From assembly GCA_902796005.1 (NCBI GenBank), contig CADBNF010000058.1, positions 1 through 49,066 on the forward strand: a stretch of DNA of 49,066 nucleotides. Reading direction: 5' to 3'. The notes under the pieces were generated by a model that was not told the DNA's origin, did not search any database, and worked only from the letters and a program-made list of their open reading frames with translations. This stretch comes from an uncultured Lachnospiraceae bacterium (lineage in GTDB: Bacteria; Bacillota; Clostridia; Lachnospirales; Lachnospiraceae). Below are positions 8,026 to 16,755 of this stretch, piece after piece; positions within the stretch are counted from its first letter, which is position 1; each line of letters begins with the position of its first letter. The position numbers and the translations under genes are program-made.

Positions 8026-8960
8026 ACGGGCCTCCCTGCTGCCGCCAGAGCGCTGCCTATGTCTTCCTTCATCTCCAGTACGGCTGCCCTCGCCGCGCCG
8101 CCGAAATCCGCTTCCCCGAAGGAGGCATACTTTTCCTGCTTCCAGGCAGCGATGATGCCCCTGGAGGAATTGACGATAGCGCCGAGGCCGTCTTCATTGA
8201 AGAAATTCACCAGGTCTGCGCCTTTTCCGCCCTGGGCGCCGTAGCCAGGCACCAGGATCAGGGCCTTCGGCATGATTTTACGAAGCACCGCGCCCATTTC
8301 CGGGTAGGTGGCGCCTACCACCGCGCCCACATAGCTGTAGGCGTCGCCCATGAGCTCTTCACCCCAGGCCGCTACCATTTCTCCCACATGCTCGTACAGG
8401 GGCCGCCCGTCGATGAGCCGGTCCTGCAGCTCGCCGCTGGAGGGATTGGAGGTCTTCACCAGCACGAAAATGCCTTTTTTCTCCTCTTTGCACACCTTCA
8501 TAAAGGGCCTGATGCCGTCGCTTCCCAGATAGGGGTTGACGGTGATGAAGTCCTCGTTAAAGCCGTATAATTTCTTTCCGCCGATTTCCACACCGCCCAA
8601 ATGACCGGTGGCATAGGCCTCGGAGGTGGAGCCGATGTCGCCCCTCTTAACGTCGCCGATGACCGTAAGGCCGGCAGCCTGGCAGTACCGCACGGTTTTC
8701 TCAAAGGCAATCATCCCGGGGATGCCCAGCTGCTCGTACATGGCCACCTGGGGCTTTACCGCGGGTACCAGGTCCGCAACCGCATCCACAATACCGCAGT
8801 TAAAACGGTAGAATGCCTCCGCGGCCCCCTCCAGGGTTTCCCCGAATTCCTCAAAAGCTGCTTTCTCTATCTGTTCAGGCACGTAGGCAAGCATGGGGTC
8901 AAGCCCCACCACAATCGGTGCCTGTTTCTTCCTGATGTCCTCCATGAGCCGGTTAATCAT
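8022..8960 (-). CDS. pyrF: Orotidine 5'-phosphate decarboxylase (type 2)
   Basis: A 312-aa enzyme that decarboxylates OMP to UMP, the last step of de novo UMP synthesis. VIGDVKRGDIGSTSEAYA holds the catalytic Asp-Lys-Asp array, and the length of more than 300 aa together with GIFVLVKTSNPSSGELQD is typical of the type 2 (bacterial/mycobacterial) subfamily. LILVPGYGAQGG is the phosphate-binding loop. The ATG at 8993 is in frame, but AGGAGG lies nine bases before the ATG at 8960, giving the start MINRLMEDI. First gene of the pyr operon. No PyrR-type attenuator or clear promoter was found in the short gap to the divergent aminopeptidase. Confidence 0.95.
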   Translation of the reverse strand: MINRLMEDIRKKQAPIVVGLDPMLAYVPEQIEKAAFEEFGETLEGAAEAFYRFNCGIVDAVADLVPAVKPQVAMYEQLGIPGMIAFEKTVRYCQAAGLTVIGDVKRGDIGSTSEAYATGHLGGVEIGGKKLYGFNEDFITVNPYLGSDGIRPFMKVCKEEKKGIFVLVKTSNPSSGELQDRLIDGRPLYEHVGEMVAAWGEELMGDAYSYVGAVVGATYPEMGAVLRKIMPKALILVPGYGAQGGKGADLVNFFNEDGLGAIVNSSRGIIAAWKQEKYASFGEADFGGAARAAVLEMKEDIGSALAAAGRPV

Positions 8961-9064
8961 CTTCACGTCCTCCTCTTTGCGGTATACATACAAAAACTCA
9001 GTTTACAGTTTATAATAAACCCCGGCAAAAAACAATATTGCATCTGGTATATTCGGGCAGAAAC

Positions 9065-9073
9065 TGGTATAAT
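9065..9073 (+). promoter_or_regulatory. Extended -10 promoter of the M18 aminopeptidase
   Basis: TGG-TATAAT is a perfect extended -10 element. No good -35 box is present, as is usual for this class. The leader to the start codon would be about 65 nt. Confidence 0.55.
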
Positions 9074-9144
9074 TTACCGGCATGCGAAGACTGCGCAGGG
9101 CGAAAAGCCGGCAGAAGACACGGCATGCAGAACAGGAGCATTTT

Positions 9145-10518
9145 ATGAAGAGAGAAATGTTGTGGAAGCAGGAAGGCTTTGACAAGGCTGCCTGCATGGA
9201 TTTTGCGGAAGGCTATAAAAAATTCATTTCCGATAATAAGACCGAACGAGAGGCGGTAGCCGGCGTTATCGAAGAGCTTAAAAACCACGGCGCGGCAAGC
9301 CTGGACGAGGTACTGGAAAAAGGTGTGAAGCCGGAACCGAACCAGCTGATTTACGCGGATATGATGAAGAAGTCCCTGATGATTTTCCGGATGGGCAGCG
9401 CCCCCTTAACCGACGGCTTGCGCATCCTCGGCGCCCATGTGGATTCTCCCAGGCTGGACATCAAGCAGAATCCCCTCTATGAGGATCACGAGATGGCTTA
9501 CCTGGATACCCATTACTACGGCGGCATCAAGAAATACCAGTGGCTGACCATTCCGCTGGCCATCCACGGCGTGGTGGCGAAAAAGGACGGCTCTGTCCTC
9601 AATATTGTCATCGGCGAAGACGCTTCCGACCCGGTGCTTGGCATCACCGATCTGCTGCCCCACTTAGGCGCAAAGCAGATGGGCAAAAAGGCGAACGAAT
9701 TTGTGCCCGGTGAAGCCCTGAATGTCCTCATCGCCGGCATTCCGAAGGCAGGCGAAGAAAAAGAGGCGGTCAAGGCCGCCGTTCTGGATATCATTAAAGA
9801 TAAATACGATTTCGAAGAGGAGGATTTCCTCTCCGCCGAGCTGGAAGTGGTTCCTGCGGGACCGGCCAGGGATTTCGGTCTTGACCGGAGCATGATCCTG
9901 GGCTATGGCCAGGACGACCGGGTCTGCGCCTACACCTCTTACAGGGCCATCCTTGACGAGGAGCATCCGGTGCTCACCACCGCCTGCCTCTTTGCAGACA
10001 AAGAAGAAATCGGCAGCGTCGGCGCCACCGGCATGACCGGCACTTATTTTGAAGACGCTGTCCGGGAGCTGATGGAGGTCTGCGGCTGCTACAGCGAGTC
10101 CGGCCTGCACCGTCTCCTGAAGAAATCCAAGGTTCTCTCCTCCGACGTAAGCGCCGGCTTTGATCCCCTCTTCCCCGAGGTGATGGAAAGCAAGAACAGC
10201 TGCTATCTCGGCTACGGCCCGGTCTTCAACAAATTCACCGGTGCCAGGGGCAAATCCGGCTCCAACGATGCGAATGCGGAGTACATCGCCTTCCTTCGCG
10301 CCGCCATGGAAAAGGGCTGCGTCTCCTTCCAGACAGCTGAGCTGGGCAAGGTGGATGAAGGCGGCGGCGGTACCATCGCCTACATCCTTGCGGAGCTTGG
10401 CTGCGAGGTCATCGATTTCGGCGTAGCCGTACTCTCCATGCACGCCCCCCACGAGGTCACCAGCAAGGCCGACGTCTACGAAGCCTACCGGGCTTACCGG
10501 GCGTTTATTGTAGGGTAA
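9145..10518 (+). CDS. M18-family aminopeptidase
   Basis: A 457-aa cytoplasmic zinc aminopeptidase of the aspartyl aminopeptidase/LAP4 family. Metal ligands and catalytic residues appear in order: AHVDSPRLD (His, Asp), ADKEEIGSVG (catalytic and metal Glu), SSDVSAGFDP (Asp) and LSMHAPHE (His). YGGIKKYQW and GYGQDDRVCAY are also family-typical. The ATG at 9082 would add 21 unconserved residues; the ATG at 9145 has CAGGAG seven bases upstream. It removes N-terminal, often acidic, residues from peptides and probably feeds amino acids from imported peptides into metabolism. Transcribed away from the pyr operon and closed by a strong terminator. Confidence 0.93.
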   Translation: MKREMLWKQEGFDKAACMDFAEGYKKFISDNKTEREAVAGVIEELKNHGAASLDEVLEKGVKPEPNQLIYADMMKKSLMIFRMGSAPLTDGLRILGAHVDSPRLDIKQNPLYEDHEMAYLDTHYYGGIKKYQWLTIPLAIHGVVAKKDGSVLNIVIGEDASDPVLGITDLLPHLGAKQMGKKANEFVPGEALNVLIAGIPKAGEEKEAVKAAVLDIIKDKYDFEEEDFLSAELEVVPAGPARDFGLDRSMILGYGQDDRVCAYTSYRAILDEEHPVLTTACLFADKEEIGSVGATGMTGTYFEDAVRELMEVCGCYSESGLHRLLKKSKVLSSDVSAGFDPLFPEVMESKNSCYLGYGPVFNKFTGARGKSGSNDANAEYIAFLRAAMEKGCVSFQTAELGKVDEGGGGTIAYILAELGCEVIDFGVAVLSMHAPHEVTSKADVYEAYRAYRAFIVG

Positions 10519-10569
10519 CGGCGGGTACCGGCACGAATAAACATTAGTATAAACATTTAGCTTTTTCAT

Positions 10570-10608
10570 AAACACAGACCCGGGGAGTATATTCCCGGGT
10601 CTGTGTTT
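10570..10608 (+). terminator. Terminator of the M18 aminopeptidase
   Basis: A 15-bp perfect stem (AAACACAGACCCGGG at 10570-10584 with its complement at 10594-10608) and a 9-nt loop, ending in TTTTG. Strong intrinsic terminator. Confidence 0.9.
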
Positions 10609-10676
10609 TGTCCCGGCCGATTTCAAAAAATGAGCCGCTGCTATAATTTACCGTAAGGGTCAGTTTATCCAAGGAG

Positions 10677-10713
10677 AAAAAATATCCCGTGTAGGCATAC
10701 ACGGGATATTTTT
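10677..10713 (-). terminator. Terminator of the F420-ligase-like gene
   Basis: A perfect 16-bp stem (AAAAATATCCCGTGTA at 10678-10693 with its complement at 10698-10713) and a GGCA loop. The minus strand ends in a T run, so it terminates the convergent minus-strand gene; the symmetry would also let it stop plus-strand readthrough. Confidence 0.9.
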
Positions 10714-10727
10714 ATAATAATTTCACT

Positions 10728-11918
10728 TTACTGCACTGCGTAGGAATCGAAATAACCCTGGATGAAGATAACCGGGGTGCCCTTGTCGCCGGAGCCGCTG
10801 GTCAGGTCGCAAAGGGAACCGATGAGGTCGGTCAGTCTTCTGGGGGTGGTACCCTGGGAAGCCATTCTGCCCACCAGGCTGCCGTCCTTTTCGGAGATGG
10901 CCTTAATCATGGCCTCCTTGAGTTCCTCGCCAGCCAGATCCTTGAAATCATTGTCAGCGAGGTATTTAAGCTTCAGCTCGTTGGGAGTGCCCTCCAGGCT
11001 TGCGGTGTAGGCCGGGCTTACCACCGGATCCGCCAGCTCCCAGATCTTGCCCACCGGATCCTTGAAGGCGCCGTCGCCGTAAACCATGCAGTGCATTTTC
11101 ACGCCGGTGGCCTTCTCCAGAGAAGCCTGCAGGCTGTCCACGAATACCTGAGGGTTGTTCGGGAAGAGCTTAACCTTCTCCTCGGTGGCTTTATTGGAGC
11201 CGTAGAGGCCGTATTTCTCATTACAGCCGGAACCGTTCACGGGGGCGTTCATGATGTCAGCCATGGTCAGCACCTTCTCGGCGCCTGCGGCCAGCAGTCT
11301 TCTCTTGGAACGCTCGCGGGTGTGGATGTCACAGCAGATGATGTTCTTCGTGCAGTCCAGGATGGCCCTGCAGTCATTGGCAAAGATAAACACAGCCTCG
11401 CAGTCCTGCTCCGCAAAAAGCTCCTTGTAATATTCCACATAGTCCACGCCGGTGAAGGGATGCTTCTCATAGCCGAAAAGCTCGCGGTATCTCTTCTCGT
11501 CCAGGATATCGGAATAGGGATTCACGCCCATCTCATCCAGCTTGTCCTCATCGAAAAGATGGTTGCCCACCTCGTCTGAAGGGTAGCTCATCAGTATATA
11601 TGCCTTCTTAAAGGCCTTCGCGATGCCCTTCAGCACGATGGCGATACGGTTGCGGCTCATGATCGGGAAAACGATGCCGATTTCGTCCGTGCCGAATTTT
11701 GCCCGGCAGTCCGCGGCAATATCATCAATGGTGGCATAATTGCCCTGGGTTCTTGCCACTACCGCCTCGGTGACGGCCACGATATCATTCTCGTGGAAGG
11801 TTACCTTCTGCTCTTCACCCATCTCCACGATGCTTTTCGTTACCATGGACACAAGGTCGTCGCCCTCTTTGAATACCGGGCAGCGCACGCCTCTGGATAC
11901 TACGCCAACTGTTCTCAT
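10728..11918 (-). CDS. Coenzyme F420-0:gamma-glutamyl ligase-like protein
   Basis: A 396-aa protein that resembles the CofE/F420_ligase family as found in many Bacillota: RTVGVVSRGVRCPVFKEGDD at the N-terminus, ENDIVAVTEAVVARTQGNY, RNRIAIVLKGIAKAF, YSDILDEKRYRELFG and the C-terminal RRLTDLIGSLCDLTSGSGDKGTP. True CofE adds glutamate to F420-0 using GTP. No other F420 genes are visible here, and anaerobic Bacillota mostly lack F420, so the protein probably ligates glutamate or another amino acid to a different acceptor (inference). It stands alone between its own extended -10 promoter and a strong terminator. Family moderately sure; substrate unknown. Confidence 0.75.
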   Translation of the reverse strand: MRTVGVVSRGVRCPVFKEGDDLVSMVTKSIVEMGEEQKVTFHENDIVAVTEAVVARTQGNYATIDDIAADCRAKFGTDEIGIVFPIMSRNRIAIVLKGIAKAFKKAYILMSYPSDEVGNHLFDEDKLDEMGVNPYSDILDEKRYRELFGYEKHPFTGVDYVEYYKELFAEQDCEAVFIFANDCRAILDCTKNIICCDIHTRERSKRRLLAAGAEKVLTMADIMNAPVNGSGCNEKYGLYGSNKATEEKVKLFPNNPQVFVDSLQASLEKATGVKMHCMVYGDGAFKDPVGKIWELADPVVSPAYTASLEGTPNELKLKYLADNDFKDLAGEELKEAMIKAISEKDGSLVGRMASQGTTPRRLTDLIGSLCDLTSGSGDKGTPVIFIQGYFDSYAVQ

Positions 11919-11971
11919 ATAAACCGCCTTTCTATCTGTTCATAATGAATCGGGTATCAACACGAAACTGT

Positions 11972-11980
11972 ATTATACCA
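11972..11980 (-). promoter_or_regulatory. Extended -10 promoter of the F420-ligase-like gene
   Basis: On the minus strand this reads TGG-TATAAT, a perfect extended -10 element, about 54 bp before the start codon. The -35 region is weak (GTTTCC at 17 bp). Confidence 0.55.
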
Positions 11981-12050
11981 GATTTCTTTCTGAAGGAAAC
12001 CCTTTATTAGAAAAATTTTTATGCTCACTTACAGAAATACGCAAAGGGCT

Positions 12051-12818
12051 TCAGCCGTTGACCGCGCCGCCGCAGTACTCGCATTTGCCGTTCTCGTCCG
12101 GAATGGTGGTGGCGCCGCACCAGGGGCAGACCACTGCCTGTTTCGGCGTATTGGCCTCCTGCACGGCTGCCCGGGTCTCGTCATGCATCCGGGTAATGGA
12201 GGCACGGATGTCCTCCGCCAGCTGCATGACCTGGTTGTACCTGGCATTATACTGCAGGGCCGCGCCGGCGCTTCCGTGTCTGGCCACCTCGTGATACCCT
12301 ACCTCGATGGAGGAGCCGTTCAGATCCATGCTCATCTCGTCAAAATAGGGATGGTTTACATAAATATTCATGGTAAAACGGTAGGAATAGTTGTACCTGG
12401 GCGGCTTGTAGCTTTCCGTCTTGCCGTCCGGCAGCCTCCTTCTCTCCTCGCTTCTGCTCTCGGAGGTATCCACCTGGCAGCCTGTTACCTGGGAGAAATC
12501 AATGACGTCCGGATTGCTCTCCTTCCAGTTTCTGCCGCTGACCACCACGAATTTCCCGGCGTCCTCGTCCAGCAGTACCTTGTCGTCATCTCCCAGGGTG
12601 CGGGTAACCTTGAAGGCCTCCACTGCCTTCGCATTCTCCTCCCGATAGGCCAGCTGTTCCTTGATGTCCTCCACCGTGCTTTTCTTCCGCCCGGTGAACC
12701 ATTTGGAAAGCTTTGCCGCGCAGTTTTTGCAGCAGTTGCCGTCCGCCAGCTTCCGGTTGCCCAGAAGGCCGATTTTCTCTCCGCAGATATCACAGTATTT
12801 CTTGTCAAATAATCCCAT
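12051..12818 (-). CDS. DUF4428 zinc-ribbon protein
   Basis: A 255-aa protein with a zinc ribbon at each end. The N-terminal CDICGEKIGLLGNRKLADG with a following CCKNC is the DUF4428 signature. The C-terminal ribbon is CPWCGATTIPDENGKCEYCGG. Between them lies a helical stretch (about 30-70) and a beta-rich domain with FVVVSGRNWKESNPDVIDFSQVTGC and YRFTMNIYVNHPYF, similar to the intracellular domain of other Bacillota zinc-ribbon proteins. No membrane segment, so cytoplasmic. It follows metI by 75 bp, with only a short hairpin between, and may be co-transcribed. Function unknown. Confidence 0.8.
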   Translation of the reverse strand: MGLFDKKYCDICGEKIGLLGNRKLADGNCCKNCAAKLSKWFTGRKKSTVEDIKEQLAYREENAKAVEAFKVTRTLGDDDKVLLDEDAGKFVVVSGRNWKESNPDVIDFSQVTGCQVDTSESRSEERRRLPDGKTESYKPPRYNYSYRFTMNIYVNHPYFDEMSMDLNGSSIEVGYHEVARHGSAGAALQYNARYNQVMQLAEDIRASITRMHDETRAAVQEANTPKQAVVCPWCGATTIPDENGKCEYCGGAVNG

Positions 12819-12893
12819 GGCTTCTCCTTTGCCTCTGTCTGTCCGGTTTCAGAACCGGAGGGATGAACAGACCCGGAAAACCTCCGACTGTTC

Positions 12894-13604
12894 TTACTGC
12901 TTGTTCTTCAGCCGCTTGTCTGCCTTGATGGCCAGGCGGGTACCCAGAGACTGGATCACCTGGACGATCACGACCAGAAGCACAACGGCAAATATCATGA
13001 TCAGGTACTTATATCTGTAGTAACCGTAGTTAATGGCGATTTTACCCAGACCGCCGCCGCCGATGATACCGCTCATGGCGGAATAGCCGAGAATGGTGAT
13101 GATGGCGTTCGTCGCGTTGGAAATCAGGGCGGGGACACTTTCCGGAATCATTACCTTGGTAATGATCTGCATCGGCGAAGCCCCCATACTCTGGGCCATC
13201 TCAATGGTGTTGGGGTTAACCTCCCGAAGACTTCCCTCCACCAGCCGGGAAACAAAGGGAAAGGCCGCGATAACCAGCGGCACCACCGTTGCGGGCGTAC
13301 CGACAACCGTACCCACAATCGCCCGGGTAAGGGGGAAGACCAGAATCATCAGGATCAGGAAGGGCACGGACCGGAGCACGTTGATGATGAAGTTCAGGAT
13401 TTTCATCACCGGCGCGGGCAGCGGCAGGATGCCGCCCTTCTCTCCCGTTACAAAAATGACGCCCAGGGGCAGACCGATAATGATGGCGATGGCAGCGGAA
13501 AGCAGGGTCACATACACCGTCTCCCAGATGGCCAGCGGGAACTGGGTTTTGAAAATCTCCCAGGCCTCCATCAGGGTTTCCATGGAAAATGCATTAGTCA
13601 GCAT
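12894..13604 (-). CDS. metI: Methionine ABC transporter permease
   Basis: A 236-aa inner-membrane permease of the D-/L-methionine importer. It has five to six hydrophobic segments and the EAA loop EMAQSMGASPMQIITKVMIPES, through which MetN couples. The ending NYGYYRYKYLIMIFAVVLLVVIVQVIQSLG is typical of MetI. It overlaps metN by 11 bp, so translation is coupled. Works with MetN (ATPase) and MetQ (lipoprotein receptor). Confidence 0.93.
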   Translation of the reverse strand: MLTNAFSMETLMEAWEIFKTQFPLAIWETVYVTLLSAAIAIIIGLPLGVIFVTGEKGGILPLPAPVMKILNFIINVLRSVPFLILMILVFPLTRAIVGTVVGTPATVVPLVIAAFPFVSRLVEGSLREVNPNTIEMAQSMGASPMQIITKVMIPESVPALISNATNAIITILGYSAMSGIIGGGGLGKIAINYGYYRYKYLIMIFAVVLLVVIVQVIQSLGTRLAIKADKRLKNKQ

Positions 13605-14607
13605 CCTTTTCCACCTCCTCTGCGATCACGCCCTCCCTTTCGGAAATAAAGGCAATGGCCTTTTCAGCGTCTTCTTCACTGCTGACATTCAGCAGCATGG
13701 TACCGTAAATCTTGCCCTGCAGGCTCCGGGTAGCCGCATAGGCTATGCTGGCCTCCACGCCGGTCTGCACCGCCATACGGGCGATCAGCGGCGTTGCCGT
13801 GGCATCCGCGCCGTTGAACACCACCCGGATGGTGGGTTTGCCGGATCCCGCCACCACGGCGGTATCCTCTTCTCCGGCCGGGTATACCAGTCGCTTGCCG
13901 GCGGCGGATTTCGGGTTGGAGAACACCTCTCCGACTTCTCCCTGCTCCACCACCACACCGTGGTCCAGGATGGCCACCTTGTTGCAGATTTCCTCCACAA
14001 CACTCATCTGGTGGGTGATGATCACGGCGGTAATGCCCATTTTCTGGTTGATTTCCCGGATGAGCTCCAGAATGGAATGGGTCGTATTCGGATCCAGGGC
14101 GCTGGTGGCTTCGTCGCAGAGCAGCACCTTGGGATTGGTGGCCAGGGCCCGGGCAATGGCTATCCGCTGCTGCTGTCCGCCGGACAGCTGGGCAGGATAG
14201 GCATTGGCCTTGTCCGCCAGGCCGATGAGATCCAGAAGCTCCATCGCCCGCTTTCTCGCCTCCGTCTTATTCACGCCGGCCAGCTCCAGGGGGAAACACA
14301 CGTTTTTCAGACAGGTGCGCTGCATCAGCAGGTTGAAGCCCTGGAAAATCATGGTGATGTCCCGGCGCACGGAACGAAGCTCGGCCTCGGATAACCGGGT
14401 AATATCCACGCCGTCGATTTCCACGGAGCCTTCCGTGGGCCGTTCAAGCATGTTGATGCAGCGGACCAGGGTGCTTTTGCCCGCGCCGCTCATGCCGATG
14501 ATGCCGTAGATATCCCCGTCCGCAATGGAAAGCGTAACCCCTTTCAGGGCTTCCACGTCATTGTCGGCGGTGGCAAAGGTTTTGGATACGTTCTTAATCT
14601 CAATCAT
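13594..14607 (-). CDS. metN: Methionine ABC transporter ATP-binding protein
   Basis: A 337-aa ATPase. Walker A GMSGAGKST, Q-loop IFQGFNLL, signature LSGGQQQRIAIARAL, Walker B KVLLCDEATSAL and switch His in IITHQM. Residues from about 260 on form a NIL domain (IRVVFNGADATATPLIARMA and onward), the regulatory domain that binds methionine and inhibits transport in known MetN proteins. The combination of ATPase plus NIL domain and the neighbours metQ and metI fixes the substrate as methionine or a close analogue. Confidence 0.95.
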   Translation of the reverse strand: MIEIKNVSKTFATADNDVEALKGVTLSIADGDIYGIIGMSGAGKSTLVRCINMLERPTEGSVEIDGVDITRLSEAELRSVRRDITMIFQGFNLLMQRTCLKNVCFPLELAGVNKTEARKRAMELLDLIGLADKANAYPAQLSGGQQQRIAIARALATNPKVLLCDEATSALDPNTTHSILELIREINQKMGITAVIITHQMSVVEEICNKVAILDHGVVVEQGEVGEVFSNPKSAAGKRLVYPAGEEDTAVVAGSGKPTIRVVFNGADATATPLIARMAVQTGVEASIAYAATRSLQGKIYGTMLLNVSSEEDAEKAIAFISEREGVIAEEVEKDAD

Positions 14608-14659
14608 TAAAGTTCCTCAAAAGGATGGGCCCAAAGGCCCATCCATACTGTTATTCTAT

Positions 14660-15535
14660 TTATTTGATGTCATCCAGGGAAGCGGACTTTCCGGGGTAGA
14701 TGCCCATGGGCTCTACGTGGATAGGCGCTGCGGAAACGATATGGGTACCGTTTTCCTTATTGAAATCGTCCATGTAGGGAACGTGCTGGAAGTAGTTCGC
14801 ATCAAGCTCGCCGCTCTCTACAACGTTGTTGGGCTGTACATAATCCGTGAACTCCACCACTTCAAGGGTGATGTTCTTCTCAGCCAGGATATCCTTGGCA
14901 ATGGCAAGAATCTCAGCGTGGGGTGTGGGAGAGGCCGCAACGGAAACCTTCTGTCCGGCAAGGGCATCGTAATCGATGGAGGCATCATAGCCGTCGGTGG
15001 GCGCTTCAACGGTGGAAACCACCGCGCCGTCATACTTCTCGTTGATGAAATCCACTACCTGCTGGCTTTCCAGGGCAGCTACCAGGGCCAGGATAATCGG
15101 GTCGTTCTCCCTGCCTTCCTTTACTGCCAGGATATTGGCATAGGCAGAATAGGAGCCTTCCATGCCCAGGGAATCCTTTACGGGATTCAGGCCCGCCTCA
15201 ATGGCGTAGTTGGAGTTGATAACCGCGAAGTTCACGTCCTTCAGAACGTTGGGCAGCTGGGCAGCCTCAACCTCCTTGAACTCGATGTTGTAGGGATTCT
15301 CGGCGATATCCAGGGTGGTTGCAGTGATGCCGGCGCCGTCCTTCAGGGTGATATATCCCATGGACTCCAGCAGCATCAGCGCTCTGGCCTCATTTGTCGT
15401 ATCGTTCGGAACAGCAATCGTAATCTTCTCACCGGCTGCGCTTCCGGAACCGGAGCCGCCGCCGCAGGCTGCCAGACCGCACACAACTACAGCGGCCAGA
15501 GCAATGCCAAGTACTTTTGACAATACCTTTTTCAT
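14660..15535 (-). CDS. metQ: Methionine-binding lipoprotein
   Basis: A 291-aa NlpA/MetQ-family lipoprotein. The signal peptide KKVLSKVLGIALAAVVVCG ends in the lipobox LAAC, followed by a Gly/Ser linker. The mature part shows the family patterns SLGMEGSYSAYANI, VVEFTDYVQPNNVVESGELDANYFQH and HVEPMGIYPGKS. An ATG at 15646 is in frame but would put 37 residues before the signal; the ATG at 15535 has AAAGGAG upstream and starts MKKVL. First gene of metQ-metN-metI. It captures methionine outside the membrane and delivers it to MetI. No S-box riboswitch was recognised in the leader. Confidence 0.94.
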   Translation of the reverse strand: MKKVLSKVLGIALAAVVVCGLAACGGGSGSGSAAGEKITIAVPNDTTNEARALMLLESMGYITLKDGAGITATTLDIAENPYNIEFKEVEAAQLPNVLKDVNFAVINSNYAIEAGLNPVKDSLGMEGSYSAYANILAVKEGRENDPIILALVAALESQQVVDFINEKYDGAVVSTVEAPTDGYDASIDYDALAGQKVSVAASPTPHAEILAIAKDILAEKNITLEVVEFTDYVQPNNVVESGELDANYFQHVPYMDDFNKENGTHIVSAAPIHVEPMGIYPGKSASLDDIK

Positions 15536-15593
15536 TTTTTTTACTCCTTTTTCTTTTTCCTTCGTCCGGAATAACCTTCCGACTTGAAAATTT

Positions 15594-15622
15594 ATAATAC
15601 CATAAAGACGTAAATGAAACAA
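15594..15622 (-). promoter_or_regulatory. Promoter of metQ-metN-metI
   Basis: On the minus strand TTGTTT (15617-15622), a 17-bp spacer and TATTAT (15594-15599). The leader of about 50 nt is too short for a SAM riboswitch. Confidence 0.6.
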
Positions 15623-15679
15623 GATAATTGTCCCGGTTTTTGGCATACAATTGTAACGGATTTTTCAAAAAAAATTTAA

Positions 15680-16564
15680 TCAGATGACCCGGAAGCCCTC
15701 GCCGTGCACCTCGTTGGAATTCATGATAATCATAAAGGAGGCTTCGTCCTCTTTTTTCACGGCTTCGCTGATGCCGTATATTTCCTTCGGGCTGGCCGCC
15801 ACCATGACCACGGCCTTCGTATCCCCGGTGTAGCCGCCCTTTGCCGCAAGGATGGTGGAGCCCCGGCTGGACACCTTGTCAATACACCGGCAGATATCCT
15901 CTCCCCTGTCGGTGACAATAAGGCCCACCCGGCCCGCATTGGCGTTGAACATGACCTTGTCCACCACCGTGGAGGTCAGGAAAATAACGATCATGCCGTA
16001 TACAATACCGTCGAAGGTGCGCATGATGAGGCCGCCGGCGGCCACCACCACCGCGTCCATGACGAAAATGATGGTTCCCATCTTCAGGTGGGGTTTCACC
16101 TTCCGCACCGCCATCAGGATGAAATCCGCGCCGCCGGTGGAGGAATGCCGCATATAGATGAGGCCGTAGCCGATGCCGTAGCACACGCCGGTCAGCAGGG
16201 CGGCCATCAGGCGGCTGCCGTTATATACCGGCAGGAAGCGGCCGAAGACGTCCACCATGATGGTGGAGATAACCATGCACCGGAAGGATTTGAGAATGAA
16301 CTTTCTGCCGATGAGCCGGTAGCAGATAATGGCCACGGGAATATTCATCACCAGGGTGGTCACACCGATGGGCAGCCGGAAAAACCGGTAAAGCAGAAGG
16401 GCGATGCCGGAAAAGCCGCTCAAAGGGATATCCGCCTGCAGGACAAAGCTGCAGATAGCCAGGGAAATCAGTGCATTGCCCAGAAGCTCCGCGCCGACGT
16501 CCAGCGCTTCGTTTCTGCACCACTCCTTTCTCTGTTCCGGCGTCATTTTTCTTCTCTCTTTCAT
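15680..16564 (-). CDS. YitT-family membrane protein
   Basis: A 294-aa protein of the YitT_membrane plus DUF2179 architecture. Five hydrophobic segments span residues 27 to about 205, including LIYMRHSSTGGADFILM, the hallmark glycine-rich loop between segments. The C-terminal cytoplasmic domain (AGRVGLIVTDRGEDICRCI, KGGYTGDTKAVVMV, EASFMIIMNSNEVHGEGF) is DUF2179, a small ferredoxin-like fold. Start chosen at the ATG preceded by AAGGAGAGG. YitT proteins are abundant in Bacillota but have no settled transport substrate. Appears to be transcribed alone. Confidence 0.9.
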   Translation of the reverse strand: MKERRKMTPEQRKEWCRNEALDVGAELLGNALISLAICSFVLQADIPLSGFSGIALLLYRFFRLPIGVTTLVMNIPVAIICYRLIGRKFILKSFRCMVISTIMVDVFGRFLPVYNGSRLMAALLTGVCYGIGYGLIYMRHSSTGGADFILMAVRKVKPHLKMGTIIFVMDAVVVAAGGLIMRTFDGIVYGMIVIFLTSTVVDKVMFNANAGRVGLIVTDRGEDICRCIDKVSSRGSTILAAKGGYTGDTKAVVMVAASPKEIYGISEAVKKEDEASFMIIMNSNEVHGEGFRVI

Positions 16565-16611
16565 GGTTTCCTCTCCTTATGTCATACGGGCTTTTCCCGG
16601 ATTCGTGCAAT

Positions 16612-16662
16612 AAAAAAAGCAAAGCACGTCACAGACCGCTATGACCCGCAAAATGCTTTGCT
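16612..16662 (-). terminator. Terminator of the PflA-like gene
   Basis: Arms AGCAAAGCA (16618-16626) and TGCTTTGCT (16654-16662) with an inner GTCA/TGAC pairing. A run of seven T follows on the minus strand. Confidence 0.7.
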
Positions 16663-16755
16663 CTTTTACGGTAGTCAGTTTACCGGGAAAACGTCCGTCC
16701 GTCAAGCTTCTTTTCCGGCATATCTGCGCCGCAATTCTCCGCGAAAGCCGGCTTT

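Noticed and set aside
8961-9080. PyrR-type attenuator upstream of pyrF
   Set aside because: No anti-antiterminator or terminator hairpin can be drawn in the short leader, and no pyrR gene is in the window.
15536-15680. SAM (S-box) riboswitch ahead of metQ
   Set aside because: The leader after the promoter is only about 50 nt and none of the S-box conserved blocks is present.
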